From Siphonodentalium dalli (taxonomy: Eukaryota > Mollusca > Scaphopoda > Gadilida > Siphonodentaliidae), in contig CP136066.1 of the NCBI GenBank assembly GCA_032622095.1, forward strand, positions 115,651,319 to 115,715,318: a stretch of 64,000 nt of DNA. The letters run 5' to 3'. Shown one piece after another: positions 12,590 to 25,337 of the stretch (positions are counted from its first letter, which is position 1; each line of letters opens with the position of its first letter). The notes beneath the pieces are model-generated. The model worked only from the letters and a program-made list of their open reading frames with translations, searched no databases and was not told where the DNA came from. Position numbers and translations under genes: made by a program.

Positions 12590-13985
12590 GTGCAAAATAC
12601 GCCCTCTCTTGGGTCGGCGGAAACTGGTAAAAAAGGGGCATAACTCTGGTAAAAATTGGCGGACGGAACTCAAATTTGAACTTGACCTGTGTTTTGGTGG
12701 GAGAAAGTAATATACCAAATTATCATTGAATCCGATAGGCTCTAGTAAAGTTATCATCCGGACAACAAATTTCAGGGATTTTCTAAGTCAAATTACGTCA
12801 AATAAGGGGCATAACTCCGGTGAAAATTGGTGGACGGAACCCAAATTCGAACTTGAGCTGTCTTTTCTCCTAATAAACCCACATACCAAATTTGATTGAA
12901 ATCGGTTCACTCTAACTAAAGTTATCATCCGGACAACAAATTTCAGGGATTTTCTAAGTCAAATTACGTCAAAAAAGGGGCCATAACTCTCGCAAAAATT
13001 ATCGGATTAAAACGAAATTCGGACTTGAGCTGTATTTCGATATATGTAATCCACAAAAAAACGGATTTTGCGTATAAACATTCCAAAATCGAGTTATCAT
13101 CCGGAAACCAAAAAACATAAGAAAAACTGAATTTTCTGAGTCGAAAAAAGGACATAACTCTGCCAAAAATGGTCGGACAGAACCCAAGTTCGAACTTGAC
13201 CTGGTTTTGGTGGGAGAAAGTAATATACCAAATATGGATTCATTCCGATAAACTATACTAAAGTTATCATCCGGACAACAAATTTCAAGGATTTTCTAAG
13301 TAAAAAAACATCAAATAAGGGGCATAACTCCGGTGAAAATTGGCGGGCGGAACCCAAATTCGAACCTGAGCTGTCTTTTCTCCTAATAAACCCACATACC
13401 AAATTTGATTGAAATCGGTTCACTCTAACTAAAGTTATCATCCGGACAACAAATTTCAGGGATTTTCTAAGTCAAATTACGTCAAAAAAGGGGCCATAAC
13501 TCTCGCAAAAATTATCGGATTAAAACGAAATTCGGACTTGAGCTGTATTTCGATATATGTAATCCACAAAAAACGGATTTTGCGTATAAACATTCCAAAA
13601 TCGAGTTATCATCCGGAAACCAAAAAACATAAGAAAAACTGAATTTTCTGAGTCGAAAAAGGAACATAACTCTGCCAAAAATGGTCGGACAGAACCCAAG
13701 TTCGAACTTGACCTGGTTTTGGTGGGAGAAAGTAATATACCAAATATGGATTCATTCCGATAAACTATACTAAAGTTATCATCCGGACAACAAATTTCAA
13801 GGATTTTCTAAGTCAAAAAACATCAAATAAGGGGCATAACTCCGGTGAAAATTGGCGGGCGGAACCCAAATTCGAACTTGAACTTACTTTTCGGCTAATA
13901 AACCCACATACCAAATTTTATTGAATTTGGTTCACTCTAACTAAAGTTATCATCCGGAAACCAGGTTAACGGACGGATGCCCGGC
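12590..13985 (+). repeat. Higher-order tandem array, about 512 bp, family D
   Basis: GGGGCATAACTCCGGTGAAA occurs at about 12806, 13319 and 13831, a period of 512-513 bp. Each large unit contains three subunits of about 170 bp sharing AAAGTTATCATCCGGA. The second and third large units are nearly identical. A GACGG tract follows at 13970-14012. A terminal hairpin (TACGGCCG...CGGGCGTA) and A-run appear at about 14515-14545, after the GTGGCT-rich interruption. Confidence 0.85.
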
Positions 13986-14027
13986 TCGACGGACGCCCGG
14001 ACGGACGTACCAACAAATGGGTAGATA

Positions 14028-14482
14028 TGTGGCTTCGACCTATGTGGCTAGAAATGGTAATGTGGCTTTAGTTTTTATGTGGCTTCTCAAGTAGCCATAA
14101 AATTTTAAGTGGCTATCAAGTAGTAGATAGTGATAAAACTCCAGATTATGGATTCATAACATGTTGGAATTATAGCAGAAGAAGCTGATTAAAACTCAAA
14201 AACTTGCTCACAGCAACTGGGACAGTGGAATAGGAGAAACTGACAGGTCCGTGATTGGGTGGCTAGCCACATAAATGCCTTGTCAGTGTCCGACATCTCC
14301 TATTGATGGGTCATGGATGTCTTTTTTTTTCCAAATTTTGAGTGACTACAAAATTAAATAAGCTGATTAGGCCAAATAGATCATTTTAGAACGTCCATCT
14401 GAAAGCTGTTACGTGGCTAGCCACGCAACGGAAGTTATGCACATAAATATCCATTTTACACAATCTTAGCCACATAAGTAGT
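14028..14482. repeat. GTGGCT/AGCCAC-rich insertion in family D tail
   Basis: About nine copies of (T)GTGGCT or its complement occur in about 450 bp, including AACGTGGCTAGCCAC-type dyads. The segment separates the GACGG tract from the terminal hairpin of family D, so it is probably an insertion. I could not define clean ends or a target duplication. Confidence 0.45.
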
Positions 14483-14589
14483 CATTAGTAAACACGGACG
14501 GACCAATACTATAATACGGCCGTTTTTTCAAACGGGCGTATAAAAACCATCTAAGATGGATAACTCTTGTAAAAAAGTTCGGACATGAA

Positions 14590-15900
14590 ACCACTATCAG
14601 CATGTCTTGGAGAGGTGTTGACATTTGGGTGACTGCAGGGTGTGTCAATGGATTCAAATATGAAATCCAAGATGGCTCCAGCCGCCAATTTTTTTTTAAC
14701 AAATTTCAGAAGAATGGACAGCTTCCATCTAGAAGTCACACAAAAGAAGCATATGAAGTTGGGATGAGGGATGAGTCATGTAGGCTGGGTGTGCCAAAAG
14801 ATTTTAGTCATGAAAACAGGGGGGGGGGGGGGGTGAGAAAAAAAAATTCCGGCACATATGCCATGGGGGGGGGGGGGTGGGTGGGTGGTCAAAGCCACCA
14901 ACTAGCAATTTTTTCCACAACTCAAAAAATAATTTCCTGCTTTTTAGTGTTTTGGCAATGAGTTGGGCTTCAAAACCACTTTGAATGAGAGAAATAATGT
15001 AATTCTTTCTAACTGGTAAACCAACTGCAGGCAGTTATCGTGTTGTATTTTGTTGCAAATTTTGAAATCCAAGATGGCCGCTGGCAGCCATGTTTTTTTT
15101 GGCCGAATGACCTCAAAATGACTCATTCCTATTTACATGTCCATGTTAACATCCATGATAATTAGTATGCACAGAAATTCATATACAGCTGTTTACAGTG
15201 AATTTCCCCCCGCAAATCTCTGTTTTAGGAAATAAATTTGGCGGTGGGGGTGGGTGGGTACAAAAAATGATCGAAAGGGAAAAAATGCCATACGTGCCTG
15301 AAATTTTTGTCCGATGTAGGGTGTAGGATTTAGTCATGCAAAGAGTAAAATTCAAGATGGCAGTCGGTGGCCATGTTTTTCATCAAAAATCGCTAAAATT
15401 TTATCCTAAACATGCCTGTAAATTTTCAAAACATTTCTCAAATAAATGCGGGCTGCATGGTGTGCCAATGGATTCAAATTTGAAAAACAAAATGGCTGCT
15501 GGAGGCCATGTTTTTTAACGAATTTCGGATGGCTCACATTTAGAGGTCACCCTGAAGATCCATATGAAGTTTGGTGATGATCGGATGAGGGATGCGGCAA
15601 TGCGGTAGGGTGAGACGATGGAAATTGTTGGCAGACAGACGAACGAATGGATGGATGCACACTCACATGGACAACGGATGCCAATAGCTCGAACTTTACA
15701 AAGTAAAGTTGAGCTAAAAATGGTAAGCGCATGTAAGGTCACCTGATGATCGATATGAAGTTTGGTGACGATCGGATGAGATATGTGGCCTGCAGTGTGG
15801 CCTGCAGTGTGTGCTAAAGGAAATTGTTGACAGATGAAAGATGGAGAACCAACCATGGCAATAGCTCAAACTTGACTTTGTCACGTTGAGCTAACTAGAG
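14590..15900 (+). repeat. Family C mosaic, several truncated modules
   Basis: Modules with AAGATGGC and GGCCATGTTTTTT alternate with poly-G tracts (about 14820 and 14865). Two separate family C ends occur: AACTTTACAAAGTAAAGTTGAGCTAAAA near 15692 (written here in part) and a diverged AGCTCAAACTTGACTTTG near 15866. Nested or repeated insertions are likely. Confidence 0.65.
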
Positions 15901-16009
15901 GTGTGACTGTCCCAATGGGACTACGGATACCCCCCTGTTTTTGAAATACTAAGATGTTTCACATGTCAGTAAACATTTAGTTAAAATAATAAAATAACAG
16001 TTCCCATTG

Positions 16010-16668
16010 CAGGTGTACAACCATAACCCTAATCTTAAACCTATTGACCAAAAAATGTAGGAATAAAAGCTTGGACAAAATTATGTATGTTGCGAACAAA
16101 ATTCTAAGTCGAAAAAGGGGAATAACTCCACACAAAATATGTCGGACAGACGTCATAATCGCAGGTGCACAGGTTCCCATGGTACTAAATATCAGTGCCA
16201 AGATTAAAAAACATTGACCGAAAATTGTAGGAATAAAAGCTTGGACAAAATTATGCATGTTGCAAAAAATGTTTCTAAGTCGAAAAAGGGGGATAACTCC
16301 ACCAAAAAATGTTGGACAGACGTCATAATCGCAGGTGCACAAGTTCCCATGGTACTAAATATCTGTGCCACGTTTTTAAAAAATTGACCGAAAAATGTAG
16401 GAATAAAAGCTCGGACAAAAGTATACATGTTGCGAAAAAATTCTAAGTCGAAAAAGGGGGGATAACTCCAGCAAAAAAAGTCCAACAGACGTCATAATCG
16501 CAGGTGCACAGGTTCCCATGGTGGTTGATGGAAATTGATCAAAAAACGACTGAGAAAAACTCCGGACAAATTTGTGTCCACGGACGGACGACGGACGACG
16601 GACGGACGACGGACAGACAAGCTGACTCCAGTATACCCCCCCTAACTTCGTTGCGGGGGGTATAAAAA
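16010..16668 (+). repeat. Tandem-module repeat, family E, with GACGG tract and end hairpin
   Basis: Three modules of about 183 bp share GTAGGAATAAAAGCT, ATAACTCCA and CGTCATAATCGCAGG. A (GGACGGAC)n tract follows (16576-16618). The closing hairpin has TATACCCCCC and GGGGGGTATA arms and an A-run (16633-16668). The minus-strand open frames here are repeat translations. Confidence 0.8.
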
Positions 16669-18120
16669 TGGGCAAAATCTGTCAATAAATGGTATGTTAT
16701 ATAGGTTTGTTGCTGCCCGCCTGCCAACTGTCGCTCTAATAAACTGCATGATGATGGTTGTCAGACCTTGACAAAGAGTGATAACAAATGTTCCCAATGC
16801 AAATTAGAACTTGTATTAAATAAGTTGAGTCTGAGTTCATCATTCAGATCCGTCTTGGCAGGGAGTGGTAATGGTAAATCTTACCATGGAAATGTTTCTT
16901 TACCTCCTCACAGAATGTCGTGACTGAATGGCTGCAAAGATAAACAAGATTTGCATGTTAATAAAGGCCTTTTGAACGCTAATTTGTTTATCAAGTTATC
17001 CTTTCTTACTAGGTGTCAGTACTAAAAAATTAAACTTACCACCTGGAAACAAAACCAAGAGCTGCTGCACTATTGGGCCTTCCTTTGATCTACATGGCAT
17101 ACCACCTAATTATAATGGCACAGCCAGATAAACAAAGAAGGATACGATGTATTAACTCTTGGGTAATCTGAGAACCATAGATGAATACTTTTTTCAAACT
17201 TGGCTGATTGGAATAATTTGTACATATACAAATTACACTTATATTTGTGAGGGAAGTAATACAACACTGGATGAGGGTTGTTCAGAGAGCCATATATTCC
17301 ATCATAACTTCATAAGTGACATAAGAGAACTGTCCAGTTGAACACAATAATCACACCTTTTTACATACAATAACTCACAATGCATATTCTGAGCTGTCAC
17401 TGTGAACTGTTCTAACTAACACTGAGCTGAGGTCGACCTAATCAGGCCAAACCAATACTTTTCCGGACAATATTGAGTAACCCTTCGCTGAGATATCTGC
17501 GCAGATGCAAAAGATAAACAAAGAAGATTAACTCAATTGGATAACGAGAGGCTGATCACGATCAGCAGATCTTTAACTCATATCTTCTACCATATCAACT
17601 CGATCAGGACTGAATTTTCGCCTGTACACATCACATGGAGAAGATTGGAAAGATATATTAAGGGGTTTCCATCAATTGCTTGTATATGTATAAATATGAG
17701 ACTGATCAGATAAAGTATTGCTTTGGATAGAATATTTTCATGTTATGGTTATAGGTTAAAACGGATAAACCAATACCAAGGTCTATACAGGTGAAGAATG
17801 TGTCATGTTTAATTTGGACGTGAATTATGAGTGATAAGGATACAAAAATATTTGACTTATCACATTGGATAGTATGTGTCTTCAGAACAGGGTTAATATG
17901 TGTGTACAGGTTTAATATTTTGAGGCAAATCAACCAAATAACACCAACTATACAGCTCAGGGGTGTGTCATGATAAATTTTGCAATGAAATATAAACACA
18001 ATCTGATGGGAAATATTTTAGTTATCAAATCAGAAATCAAGTGTATGGTCGCTGGAAGAGCAGTAATATTTCCCAAAAATATTAAATCGACTGATCAACA
18101 CGAAATAGTTCATAAACAAG
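16669..18120. other. Unique AT-rich sequence
   Basis: I find no exon, RNA gene or repeat that I can support. The open frames at 17159 and 17706 lack recognisable domains. Confidence 0.45.
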
Positions 18121-18315
18121 ACAGTCAAAGACTGTGGGATCGCCCACCAGACTGCAAAGACTGATAAGACTGGGACTCTGGAGACCACAACAGTCAGAAC
18201 TTTTCATAATCACTTTAAAAGAAGTAGATCTAGACAGGATAGGTGGCTAGAGAGACTTCATGTATGTAGATCGGTGAATATCTATCTCGAAATTACCAAC
18301 TGCTCACTACTGATC
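18121..18315 (+). repeat. Dispersed repeat, family G, copy 2
   Basis: It is closely similar to 6718-6912 over its full length, including GACTGATAAGACTGGGACTC and GCTCACTACTGATC. Confidence 0.75.
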
Positions 18316-18654
18316 TGAGCAAAATAGACATGGTGGTTCTTTCAAAGAACACTTTTCAAGTTTGCCAATTATGTTCTAGTGAAGTGGTGGATGTGTTAAA
18401 TGTCCTTATGAAAGATTTGAACAATACATATGATAGATTGTTGTTGTAATTGGGAATTAATGACCTCTAACATATCTCCAGGGAATGTTTATAAAAATGT
18501 CAGATTTCACTTAACATCTGTAGGCATACCCCACATACAATTAGAGCCAACGTAAATGCTTCTTATTAATGATGCTCTGTCAAGAATTTTAGTAAATATT
18601 ATTTTTGAAACCAGGGTGGCAGAAGCAGTGAACTTGAGTAAAGAGCCAATAAAT
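18316..18654. other. Unique sequence
   Basis: Nothing recognisable is seen. Confidence 0.4.
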
Positions 18655-19208
18655 TTTGTTTAAATATTTTTTGGAGTTATGTCCCTGGCCCCGCCCACAT
18701 TTGACCCAGTGACCTCATTTGAACAAATCTGAACCCCAGTCACCCAAGGATTTTTCATACCAAATATAAACCCATTTGGCCTGGTGGTATTTGAGAAGAG
18801 GTTTAAAAGAATTACTATGGAGGGAAAGAGTTATGGCCCTGGCTTCGCAACTTTGATCCAGTGACCTCATTTGAACAAATCTGAACCCCAGTCATCCAAG
18901 GATCCTTCATACCAAATATGAACCCATTTGGCAAGATGGTATTTGAGAAGATGTTTAAAAGAATTACTCTGGAGGGAAAGAGTTATGGCCCTGGCTTTGC
19001 AACTATTTGACCCAGTGACCTCATTTGAACAAATCTGAATATGAGTCGCCTAGGGAACATCCACACCAAATATGAACCCATTCGGTCTTATGGTTCCAGA
19101 GGAGAAGAAGTTTAAAGAATTGTTGACGGATCGACAGATGGATGGATGGAAGTACAAGGAGTGATGACTATAGCTCCGCCGGAGACTTCATCTCAGGTGA
19201 GCTAAAAA
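18655..19208 (+). repeat. Tandem-module repeat, family B, copy 3
   Basis: Three modules carry GTTATG(T/G)CCCTGGC and GTGACCTCATTTGAAC. A short GACGG/GATGG tract and the hairpin AGCTCCGCCGGAGACTTCAT...TGAGCT with an A-run close it. Confidence 0.8.
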
Positions 19209-19345
19209 AAATAAAAGGTTAAATGAAAAAAAAATTCTGAATTTTTTTGTTCATTTTAATTTGAATTTTTTTCATTCTTTTTTTTTAAATTGAGCAAAGA
19301 TTTCAATTTAACAACTTTAAAAAAAAATGATTTATGTCACTGTAG

Positions 19346-20391
19346 TGTGGTCTGGTACGCAAAAAAGGGGGTTGACCCAGAAGAAATTGGTAAAGAAGCA
19401 ATCTTGGTGTCATTCAACGAGGGAGAATCTCTGCTACAACATATCCAAAATCCACTTTAGGGAAAATCCAGGATCCAACATGGCCGCCGTTAGTCAAACG
19501 AGACTCTGACTGAGATTAATTCGATTATAGTGAGAACAAATGTTGCCATATGTATACAAATGTAAACATTTTTGTGAAGGTAAGGTATTATGCCCCTCGC
19601 CCAAGATGGCCGCCAAAATGGTGGATTAAACTCAAAGATTTGAAGTTTTTGCCTAATATCTTAAATATAAGTTCCTCTTGTTTGATAATGGTTCAGACTG
19701 GCGACTTTGATTAGTCTTATTCATGATAATTCAGCATTGGAGCAATGAAAGACACCATAAATGGGGCCCCAGACTCATCTAAACCCTCAAAAATTCGATT
19801 TTACAAAACGCGGTATAAAATTTCACAAAAATCGCCATTAGGATTCCAGTCAAGAAGTGGACAGAACTGTAAAATGTAAGTTGGGCATACCATTTATAAT
19901 ATCTATGAAAATACTCCAATTCAATGAAACCCAAATTGGCACTTTGTCTCAAAATGGCTGCCAAAATGGCGGTCAAAATATGGAAAATGGCGGATATTTA
20001 GAATGGTCATCGGAGGGTTAGACCCAGAAGGAATTGGTAAAGTACAGGTTTTGGTGTCATTCGACGCGGGAGAAACTCGTGTATAACATATCCAAAATCC
20101 GCTTTGGGGAAAATTCAGAATTCAAGATGGCGTCCAACGGTCGCCAATAGTAATGAAATTAGCAAATCGGTAGTTATTCACGAAAGCCCACTCGACAAAA
20201 AGCCAATTCGGCATCAATACACATCATTGATTGAAATCAATATGTTTTTGTGGTTATGAGTAGCAAATCACTATTCAAAATTATAAGATGGCTACCAAAA
20301 TGGCCACAGAACATCGTCGAAATTTAAGTTCTGCTCAGAGGAAAGCCGAAACAACACTTCGGTTGTGAGCTAACGATGACAGACTCATTAA
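19346..20391 (+). repeat. Dispersed repeat, family F, copy 1, 5' part
   Basis: It begins GGTACGCAAAAAAGGGGG and contains two diverged submodules of about 650 bp, each with GACCCAGAAG(A/G)AATTGGTAAAG and ATATCCAAAATCC. It is homologous to 60062-61506. It carries no insertion at GACCCAGA (19374-19381), where copy 2 has a hAT MITE. It is interrupted at the TTAA of 20388-20391 by the piggyBac-like element and resumes at 23043. Confidence 0.85.
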
Positions 20392-23042
20392 CCCTTTACC
20401 CAACAGTAATATGACTAACGTCATTACCTCCAGCCAACAGAACTTTCTGGTGACGTCAAAGTTTTTGGGGAAAAACATGTATTATTACTAAATGTTATGT
20501 GGCTCTTGATTTAATTATGAAATTATGTTCATCTGTATGGATGGGGACTGGGAGTAAACAAAAATTCAGAGTTGTGAATCCCCTCCCCAAGCATGATAGT
20601 ATGCTGAATATTTAGTAGGTTTTATATTTATATTTTATAACAATAAATGTAATAAACAAACAAAAGGTAAGTTTTGTTTTATCAACAGATCAATGTGACT
20701 TTCAGTTTCAATTTCTCTGTCGGAAAACCATATCACGAAATTGGGTGATTTATTAATGTTTTAAGCAATGGCTACGTGGTGAAATGAAACATAAAATAAA
20801 TCATCAAGTGGCCTATCAACTCTTGGATAGTTACATGTAAATTCAGTTACAATTAATTGACTGCATTATTAGTCCAAACTAGTCAACATTGTGCCATCGA
20901 TTACAACGCACGTGTTTTTTTGTTTACTTCAATTTGGCGCACCGGTTTTTGACCTTGACATTGCAGTCAATACATTCGCACCGCACATATCTTGTGCAAT
21001 TAATAAATTAAACAATTCTTTCGTGCCTACATTGTATCTTACGATGGAGAAAAGTGCTTTCGCTTAGTGAAATTTTGAGCAATCATATTCAATATAAAAT
21101 GACAAGACAGTGCCGATGAGTAATTGGCGGTAAATGCAGCACTAATCGGAATTGATTTGCGCACTTTCAATTTAAAAATAGCCGCGTTTGTCTCGTGAAC
21201 TCTTGTGTTCAAATAAAAGTAACTAATGTTATACAATGTCATTTCTTTGATTTTTCACATCATGATATGGCCAATTTACTTGAGTATTTGGCAGTGTTAA
21301 TGCGCGGAGAAGAATAATTTTATTAATCAAACGAGAGAACAAAAGTGCCGATCGATGCACATTTGTGCTATACAGTATTTTATCATTGTTGCGCTGACGT
21401 CGGCAATGTTCCGAGATGTTTTCATCGTCATCAGCTGATCAATAAGTTCAATGACAACATTCGATAAATGGTCAATTGATACTAACACTAAATCTAAGAT
21501 ATATTGTTTGAATTTGCAATGAATGTCATTCATTTATTACCGAATGGCTAATAGTTATAGCCATGATAAATGACAGTCCCCATTGTGCGCCCCACATTCC
21601 AACACCACGTGTTCGCAGGTACAAATTTTGCGCTCATTATCAGTGGGCGTTTCTTGGCGGGACTGTTTTTTAAATAAACCATTTGGATTGAATCGTGTGT
21701 CCATTCCTTTGTATTTTTAGATTACATTGTGGAGAATATACTCAAGATTATGTAATTGTCAATGCGCGCAGAATAATAATTTTATTTATCAAACGAGAGA
21801 ACACAACGGCCGATGCACATAAATTTGTGCTACAGTATTTTATCATTTCTGCTATGACGTCGACAAGGTTCCTAGATTTTTTCATCATCATCAGCTGATC
21901 AATAAGTTCAATGACAACATTCGATAAATGGTCAGTTGATACTAATACTAAATCTAAGATATATTCTGTTTGAATTTGCAATGAATGTCATTTATCAATT
22001 ACCGAATTGGTAATAGTTAGCCATGATAAATGACAGTCCCCATTGTGCGCCCCAATTTCCAACAACACGTGTTTACTGTAGGTACATATTTTTGCGCACG
22101 TCATCAGTGTCGGTTACTTGGCGGGTGTGTTTTTTAAATAAACCATTTGGATTGAATCATGTGTCCATTCCTTTGTATTTTTCGATTATAGTGTGGAGAA
22201 TATACTCAAGATTATGTATTTGTCAATGCGCTTTAACAACATAATTTATTTGGGTACTAATCCAGGCAATCCCCGTGCCCACAATATTGGGCTGAATTGG
22301 CGTGACGTTGGGACGTGTAACTGAAGAGAAAATCGAAAATGTTGTCGAACTTTCCGATCAAAACTTTATTGAATTCTCAAAATTTCTCACTCAGTGTATT
22401 AAAATAAAATATTATTCATATGATCTTGTGATGAATGAGGGAAAAAATCAAATCAAATGACAGTTTTATTTGAGAACATTTCTAGGGCCAAAAAGAGTTA
22501 GAACAACACGGCGTCCTTAGTAACACCAACACTGCAACAGCGCAGGTGTCTTGGAGTTGATTTGCTTCGCTGGTCAAATCATGATATTGGTCTTTTTAAT
22601 TCAGTTGCATATTATTAATAGCTCAAAAACATAAAGAAGTCAAATAAATATTCTATTAGAAATAAAAATAAAGTTTGTAAATAAAAATCTGTAGAATAAA
22701 ACTATATTAGATGGCTGTACACAGATCACAATTGCGAGTACATTGATTTAGTCGACTTGAAAAATAGCACCGCGACGACGCAGTTTTCATTTTATTACGA
22801 TTTTATTATGAAATGTCGATTAAATTGTACAAAATCTACCACAAAACCCAACAAAAACATAAATATTAATAATGTAACATACAGGTTATTGTTTACATTA
22901 AAAATAAGATCATTTTGTTGTGTTGTAATGCAATATTTTTGTTGTAAACTATGACCAAAAAAAATCCAAAAACTCCGGGCGCTCTGGGGCTTTCTGGACG
23001 CTACGCGGCCGGGCGCTCTGGGGCTCTCTGAACGCTAAAGGG
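20392..23042. mobile_element. Non-autonomous piggyBac-like element, TTAA duplication
   Basis: A 2651-bp insertion is flanked by TTAA (20388-20391 and 23043-23046). Its ends are CCCTTTACC and, on the other strand, CCCTTTAGC. TTAA duplication with CCCTTT ends is diagnostic of piggyBac-type transposition. The uninterrupted family F copy near 61505 shows a single TTAA at the homologous point, giving an empty site within the window. No transposase frame is visible. A 3' subterminal tandem pair (GGGCGCTCTGGGGCT) lies at about 22978-23027. Confidence 0.9.
21290..22235. repeat. 462-bp tandem duplication inside the piggyBac-like element
   Basis: AACGAGAGAACA starts at 21330 and 21792, and AATAAACCATTTGGATTGAA near 21674 and 22137. 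The period is 461-463 bp, with two copies that differ by scattered substitutions and small indels. The open frames inside are not conserved between the copies. Confidence 0.85.
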
Positions 23043-23265
23043 TTAAACATGTTGTCAATAATCTACTACCGGTACCACAATCATTTCAGTGCGTAATATT
23101 CCAACGAAGCAATATCTCGGATTAATTAGTCCGGAAGCATCAGGCTATGGTGGGTTTCTCAGTGATTGCGAAGCGGGAAAGTGGAAAGGACAGGAAGGAA
23201 GAGCGAATGATCTGGGGTTTACTTAATGGGTGGGCAAGTTGGTTATCGGAGCTGGTTTCGAGTTT
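23043..23265 (+). repeat. Family F, copy 1, 3' part
   Basis: It resumes family F after the insertion (AAACATGTTGTCAATAAT, then GGAAAGTGGAAAGGACAGG) and matches 61506-61880. Copy 2 has about 165 extra bases at 61576-61740 that are absent here. Confidence 0.8.
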
Positions 23266-23282
23266 TGAAAACCACGCTTGTC

Positions 23283-24215
23283 CTAGTCTTGTCTTTGCAT
23301 GACTAAATCCTTTGACACGGGCTACAGGTCGTACCTTTGGTCGGATCATCATACAATTTGTTATGAATGTTAATAATGACATGTAGATGGGAACGAGTCA
23401 TTTTGGAGTCATTCGGCCAAAAAACATGGCCACCAGCAGCCATCTTGGATTTTACTCTTTGTATGACTAAATCCTTTAGCATGGGCTACAGGTCGTACCT
23501 TTAGTCTGATCATCATCAAATTTTTCATGGCTGTTGAAATTGGAATGTAGATGGGAACGAGTCATTTTGGAGTTAATCGGACAAAAAACATGGCCACCAG
23601 CGGCCATCTTTGATTTCAAAATTCAATCCATTAGCACAGGCTACAGGTCGTACTGTTCGTATGATCATCATGAAATTTGTCATGGATGTTAATATTGACA
23701 TGTAGATGGGAACGATTAATTTTGGGGTCATTCAGCCAAAAAACATGGCCACCGGCAGCCATCTTGGATTTTACTCTTTGTATGACTAAATCCTTTAGCA
23801 CGGGCTACAGGTCGTACCTTTAGTCTGATCATCATTAAAATCTGTCGTGGATGTTAACAATGACATGTAGATGGAACAGGTCATTTTGAGGTCATTCGGC
23901 CAAAAAACATGGCCGCCAGCAGCCATCTTGGATTTTACTCTTTGTATGACTAAATCCTTTAGCACGGGCTACAGGTCGTACCTTTAGTTTGATCATCATA
24001 AAATTTGTCATGGATGTTAATGACATATAGATGGGAACGAGTCATTTGGCCAAAAAACATGGCCGCCAGCAGCCATCTTGGATTTTACTCTGTATGACTA
24101 AATCCTTTACTGCTCATTTTTTACACTCCTTTTTAATCTCTCTATTCATTGCTCATCACAAAAAAATGTCCTTCTTTACAAAGTTGAGCTACAGTGTCAT
24201 TGACACTTTCATTTA
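23283..24215 (-). repeat. Family C, copy in reverse orientation
   Basis: About five modules carry GGCCATG/AAGATGGC cores on the minus strand. It ends at the family's 5' terminus (AGTTGAGCTACAGTGTCATT, 24183-24202). It abuts family F copy 1. Confidence 0.8.
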
Positions 24216-24774
24216 CATATATCACGAACATTATTCTGTGCTGTTCCGAAAATGTAGCAAATTGTGACTCACTTGGTTATTATACATGTTAGCTAATCAA
24301 CTGACAACTAAATGTCCTATTCTGGTTGTCCCAAATTAATTTTAAAGTTGCCTTATGGAATTTTGCCGAGAACCTCTTTTGGGATACTGGCTATATTTGT
24401 TTTTAATAAATGGGCAGAACTTTGGAACGGAAATTAAATGAATCATAATCTGTGGCTATTCTGGCCTATTAGGATAAAAATTGATCAACTTGATACAGAG
24501 TGCAGGTCAAGATGGCAACCAGAGAGTTGCCGTATGGTCATAGATGAGGTGAGTATGTATAAAGGGAGTTATTGTATGGCCATGAATGATGTGAATAGGT
24601 ATACATGTTTAACTCCTGTATATGGCAACCAGAGAGTTACCGTATGGTCATAGATGAGGTGAGTATGTATAAAGGGAGTTATTGTATGGTCATGTGTGAG
24701 GTGAATAGGTATACAGGGAGTGACTATGGTTATATGGTTATACCCAATGTGGCTGTATGGGAATTGCTGTGGTT

Positions 24775-24986
24775 TACAGTAAAGCCCTAAGTAATCGACT
24801 CCTTAACCATAGCAGAATTATGGGTAACTTTTCAGGATTTAGTCGGAAATATGGCTTATTGCCATTCATCGGAAAGCTCCCCCCCCCCCCCTGGAATGGC
24901 AACAAGCCATATTTCCGAATAAATCCTGAAAAATTACCTATAATTCTGATGTGGTTAAGGAGTCGATTATTTAGAGCATTACTGTA
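24775..24986. mobile_element. Foldback MITE, family P, copy 2
   Basis: Inverted arms run from TACAGTAAAGCCCTAAGTAA to TTTAGAGCATTACTGTA. The apex is replaced by a run of about 14 C bases, and the arms have several mismatches. It is inserted in the minisatellite. Confidence 0.8.
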
Positions 24987-25120
24987 TGTAAATAACGAGA
25001 GTAGCTACATGGTCATATGCGTGTTTGTGTATATATGGAGTGACTGTATGGTCATATATGGTCATGGGTGGGATGTACAGACCTGTGTTACTTGTGTGGC
25101 TATATTGTCACAGGTGGGTG

Positions 25121-25337
25121 TACAGTAATGCTCTAAGTAAGCGACTTCTTAACCACAGCAGAATTATGGGTAACTTTTCAGGATTTAGTCGGAAATATGG
25201 CTTGTTGCCATTCATCGGAAAGCTCTCGGGGAGAGCTTTCCGATGAATGGCAACAAGCCATATTTCCGACTAAATCCTGAAAAGTTACCCATAATTCTGC
25301 TGTGGTTAAAAAGTCGCTTACTTAGAGCATTACTGTA
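25121..25337. mobile_element. Foldback MITE, family P, copy 3, near-perfect palindrome
   Basis: A 217-bp element whose halves are nearly exact inverted copies from TACAGTAATGCTCTAAGTAA to the matching ATTACTGTA. The apex is GAAAGCTCTCGGGGAGAGCTTTC. It lies about 135 bp after copy 2. This is the best-preserved copy of the four. Confidence 0.9.

Noticed and set aside
15977-16675. Minus-strand frames of 93-121 aa with repeated Cys-Pro-Ala and Phe-rich phrases
   Set aside because: They are translations of the three family E modules.
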